Positions 5,818-7,340 of a stretch of 7,340 nt of DNA are shown piece after piece. Under the pieces are notes generated by a model that was given only the letters and a program-made list of their open reading frames with translations, had not been told where the DNA came from and did not search any database. A program made the translations under genes and the position numbers. Each line of letters opens with the position of its first letter. Positions within the stretch are counted from its first letter, which is position 1. This stretch comes from JAZLIL01 sp045617405 (GTDB lineage Bacteria; Bacillota; Clostridia; Lachnospirales; Lachnospiraceae), in assembly GCA_045617405.1 (NCBI GenBank), contig JAZLIL010000033.1:1-7340 (forward strand), written 5' to 3'.

Positions 5818-6642
5818 CTATGCAAATTCAGGAATCTTATATCCTGCCTCCGCCATACGCTGTTTGAACTCTTCTACCGACATTTCTGCATCTTCAGCGC
5901 CCTGCTCCACAGAAAATCTCCCATTCTGAACATAGGTGAATATCATTTCGTATCTTCCAATTTCCTTACCAATTTCCTTGCCTTTTTCAATATTGGCTTG
6001 ATCCCTCATAAGTAAAGTCATATATTCCAGCCTCCATTCTTCATGTAGTTTTGCGCTCTCAACAGCAGCCTCCAAATTCTGAACAAGTTGACTCTTTCCG
6101 CTATTCCCTGTGGCTATCCAATTCAAGAAATCATCTAATTCCGGTGAGACATCATTTTTATTCCCACCTGCACATAGAAAAATCTTTGTTGTATCATCAC
6201 CCAGCTCTAGTTTTGGTGCTTCAACACATCGATTAACAAAAGTATAACGATGTAAACCCTCTCCAAAACAATCAAAAGGACATATAAATATTATATAACT
6301 CTTCTTTAGTTCGTTATAATCCGCTCCTCTTTCGATTAGATTAAGATCAATCATTCCTTGATAATATCTCGAGCGTTTTGGTAGATTTTTACTATCAGTG
6401 GTTTGCATTTCACAGTCATATACCGTTTTTAAATCATCTTCACCATATACGTCAAATCGTATACCTTTTCCATCTGCCGTTATCTCGATAGGATGCTGTT
6501 TTTCAAGTTTTAAAAAATCTCCAACTTTCTTACCAATGATTAATTCTAATAATTCATGGCACAATTCAGGATTTCCTGTCAAAACTTTACAAAACATAAA
6601 ATCATCTGTAAATCTTAGCTCACTATAATCTTTCTGTCTCAT
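5818..6642 (-). CDS. Rpn-family PD-(D/E)XK nuclease / putative transposase
   Basis: 274 residues from ATG 6642. Rpn proteins are DNA endonucleases; E. coli RpnA promotes RecA-independent recombination. The N-terminus (LRFTDDFMFCKVL) is typical. The nuclease core shows RFDVYGED, with Asp64, then YDCEMQ, with Glu78 and Gln80, the D...ExQ signature of this group, so the site looks intact. SRYYQGMIDLNLIERGADY and FICPFDCFG (119-127) follow, both characteristic of Firmicute members. The C-terminus has KGKEIGKEIGR (220-230) and a small helical domain ending YKIPEFA. ATG 6642 is preferred for its AGAGG site and for homology. An in-frame TTG at 6768 would add 42 residues and has a strong AAAGGAG at 6772-6778, but only three bases away. 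The gene is alone between inverted repeats, which suggests it acts on the element's ends. Confidence 0.9.
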   Translation of the reverse strand: MRQKDYSELRFTDDFMFCKVLTGNPELCHELLELIIGKKVGDFLKLEKQHPIEITADGKGIRFDVYGEDDLKTVYDCEMQTTDSKNLPKRSRYYQGMIDLNLIERGADYNELKKSYIIFICPFDCFGEGLHRYTFVNRCVEAPKLELGDDTTKIFLCAGGNKNDVSPELDDFLNWIATGNSGKSQLVQNLEAAVESAKLHEEWRLEYMTLLMRDQANIEKGKEIGKEIGRYEMIFTYVQNGRFSVEQGAEDAEMSVEEFKQRMAEAGYKIPEFA

Positions 6643-6649
6643 TTTCAAA

Positions 6650-6654
6650 CCTCT
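6650..6654 (-). promoter_or_regulatory. Ribosome binding site for the preferred Rpn start
   Basis: Reads AGAGG on the minus strand, seven bases before ATG 6642 and just before the start of recognisable Rpn homology. It competes with AAAGGAG at 6772-6778, which stands only three bases before TTG 6768. Confidence 0.6.
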
Positions 6655-6817
6655 TCTTCCTGTTGTTCGTTTTATAGTTTCATCTATATATAACAGCAGA
6701 AAGACTTCCTTGGGAAATCCTCTGCTGATAATTTTCTTGCAGGGAATTCCCCAATATATTGTATTCAATTACTCCTTTGATATTTTTCTTAAATTTGTAT
6801 GTTCATCTCTTGTCTTG

Positions 6818-6846
6818 ATTATAACATGAAATATGAGCGTTAACAA
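6818..6846 (-). promoter_or_regulatory. Predicted sigma-A-type promoter of the Rpn gene
   Basis: On the minus strand a perfect -10 box TATAAT (6823-6818) is preceded by 17 bases and a -35-like TTGTTA (6846-6841, four of six consensus bases). Transcription would start near 6811, leaving a leader of about 40 bases to TTG 6768 or about 170 to ATG 6642. The promoter is inside the element, so expression would travel with it. Confidence 0.6.
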
Positions 6847-6878
6847 TTATTAATCACTAGATTAGTCTAATGTAGGCA

Positions 6879-6910
6879 AAGAACTCTTACCCATTTAGAT
6901 AAGAGTTCTT
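6879..6910. repeat. Perfect 11-bp inverted repeat upstream of the Rpn promoter
   Basis: AAGAACTCTTA (6879-6889) and TAAGAGTTCTT (6900-6910) are separated by 10 bases. It lies about 33 bp upstream of the -35 box. No T-run follows on either strand, so it is not an ordinary terminator. It could be an operator, a nuclease recognition hairpin, or incidental. The surrounding 6847-6979 is AT-rich and shows no gene. Confidence 0.65.
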
Positions 6911-7013
6911 CGGAAAATGTTTCTTCGATAAAATATAGTATATCATATCAGCAAAAATAATCAATGATTTGAGGCCAAACCCTCAATGAGCACCCTCACA
7001 AAGCAAGGATATC

Positions 7014-7035
7014 CCCTCAGTAAGTTTGATTACCC
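7014..7035 (-). repeat. Right terminal inverted repeat
   Basis: Reverse complement of 5622-5643 over 22 bases without mismatch. Further inward the minus strand repeats TGAGGG at 7019-7014, 6998-6993 and 6985-6980, mirroring the motifs inside the left end but with a wider first gap. Confidence 0.9.
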
Positions 7036-7043
7036 ATATAACA
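7036..7043. repeat. Target-site duplication, right copy (ATATAACA)
   Basis: Exact direct copy of 5614-5621, immediately outside the right inverted repeat. Confidence 0.85.
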
Positions 7044-7067
7044 TTTTCCGGAAAGCCGTGCAGACAT

Positions 7068-7095
7068 AAAAAGGAGCCGGTCTGTGACCGGCTCC
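7068..7095 (-). terminator. Intrinsic terminator of the flagellin gene
   Basis: On the minus strand GGAGCCGGTC-ACA-GACCGGCTCC forms a perfect 10-bp GC-rich stem with a 3-base loop, followed by TTTTT. It begins 36 bases after the flagellin stop codon. It should end most flagellin transcripts, so the 106-codon gene and those after it probably use another promoter or depend on readthrough. Confidence 0.93.
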
Positions 7096-7130
7096 CGATA
7101 ATAGTACAGGTATTATGTTTACTTTGGCAA

Positions 7131-7340
7131 TTAGCCGAGGAGTGAAAGGACACCCTGTGTAGCCTGATTTGCCTGAGCGAGCATTGACTGACCAGCCTGC
7201 TGAAGAATGTTCTCCTTCGAGTAGGCTACCATTTCATCTGCCATGTCAGTATCACGGATACGGGACTCAGCTGATGTTAAGTTCTCAGCGGTGTTGTTTG
7301 CGTTAGCGATTGTATGCTCCAGACGGTTCTGAATAGCACC
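7131..7340 (-). CDS. Flagellin, C-terminal part (5' end outside window)
   Basis: Partial: the last 69 codons and TAA stop. Flagellin is the secreted subunit that polymerises into the flagellar filament. The visible segment is the conserved D0 C-terminal helix region: NRLEHTIANANNTAENLTSA, then ESRIRDTDMADEMVAYSKENI, whose core RIRDTDMA is a family hallmark, then QQAGQSMLAQANQATQGVLS and LLG at the terminus. This region packs in the filament core and carries the export-chaperone (FliS) binding end. The variable central domain, where glycans would be attached, is outside the window. It is the likely substrate of the Maf glycosyltransferase encoded downstream. Confidence 0.97.
   Translation of the reverse strand, partial: GAIQNRLEHTIANANNTAENLTSAESRIRDTDMADEMVAYSKENILQQAGQSMLAQANQATQGVLSLLG

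Larger units (their letters stand above)
5622..7035 (-). mobile_element. Transposon-like element carrying an Rpn-family nuclease gene
   Basis: 1414 bp bounded by perfect 22-bp inverted repeats and flanked by an exact 8-bp direct repeat, ATATAACA. The inside is visibly more AT-rich than the flanking flagellin and glycosylation genes. It contains one gene (Rpn, minus strand), a promoter at 6818-6846 and an intrinsic terminator at 5753-5789. It lies between the flagellin terminator and the 106-codon gene, so it interrupts no reading frame. Removing one octamer plus the element gives a continuous spacer (CCCG-ATATAACA-TTTTCC). The repeats and duplication are seen directly; that Rpn moves the element is inference. 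It could instead be a passenger moved in trans by a transposase with 8-bp duplications. Confidence 0.85.

Noticed and set aside
5818..6768. TTG 6768 as the main Rpn start (316 residues)
   Set aside because: The ribosome site is only three bases from the TTG and the 42 extra residues do not look like Rpn sequence; kept only as an alternative.

Overview
The window looks like part of a flagellin and flagellin-glycosylation locus from a motile, low-to-mid-GC Firmicute. A clostridial or Lachnospiraceae-type organism is my best guess, from the style of the flagellin, the Maf protein and the Rpn protein and from the strong AGGAG-type ribosome sites; no rRNA or other marker fixes the taxon. Every gene I can support lies on the minus strand, so the biological order runs from the right edge (7340) to the left edge (1).

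Layout in transcription order: (1) the last 69 codons of a flagellin gene (7340-7131) with a strong intrinsic terminator at 7095-7068. (2) An AT-rich insertion of 1414 bp (5622-7035) with perfect 22-bp terminal inverted repeats, an exact 8-bp flanking direct repeat (ATATAACA on both sides), and one gene with its own promoter and terminator. That gene encodes an Rpn-family PD-(D/E)XK nuclease / putative transposase. (3) A 106-codon gene for a small, probably all-helical protein of unknown function. (4) A 1000-codon gene that fuses a Maf-type (DUF115/MptE-like) flagellin glycosyltransferase to a family 2 glycosyltransferase. (5) A neuA-type CMP-nonulosonate (sialic-acid-like sugar) cytidylyltransferase that starts at TTG. 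(6) A neuB-type nonulosonate synthase that runs off the left edge.

The genes fit one job. NeuB condenses phosphoenolpyruvate with a hexosamine derivative to make a nine-carbon sugar acid, NeuA activates it as the CMP-sugar, and Maf transfers it to flagellin. The fused GT2 domain may extend or modify the glycan. The specific sugar (neuraminic, legionaminic or pseudaminic type) cannot be read from this window.

Two things stand out. First, the Rpn gene sits inside what looks like a complete small transposon-like element with target-site duplication, terminal inverted repeats and repeated TGAGGG motifs just inside both ends. That is physical support for mobility of a family usually called 'putative transposase' only by annotation. 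Second, the glycosylation genes carry four separate short tandem duplications (periods about 39, 54, 43-48 and 53 bp), at the 5' end, inside and 3' end of the Maf gene and at the 3' end of neuA. Several are out of frame and have reshaped gene ends. Stretches without genes longer than 300 bases are 5457-5817 and 6643-7130, and both are itemised below.
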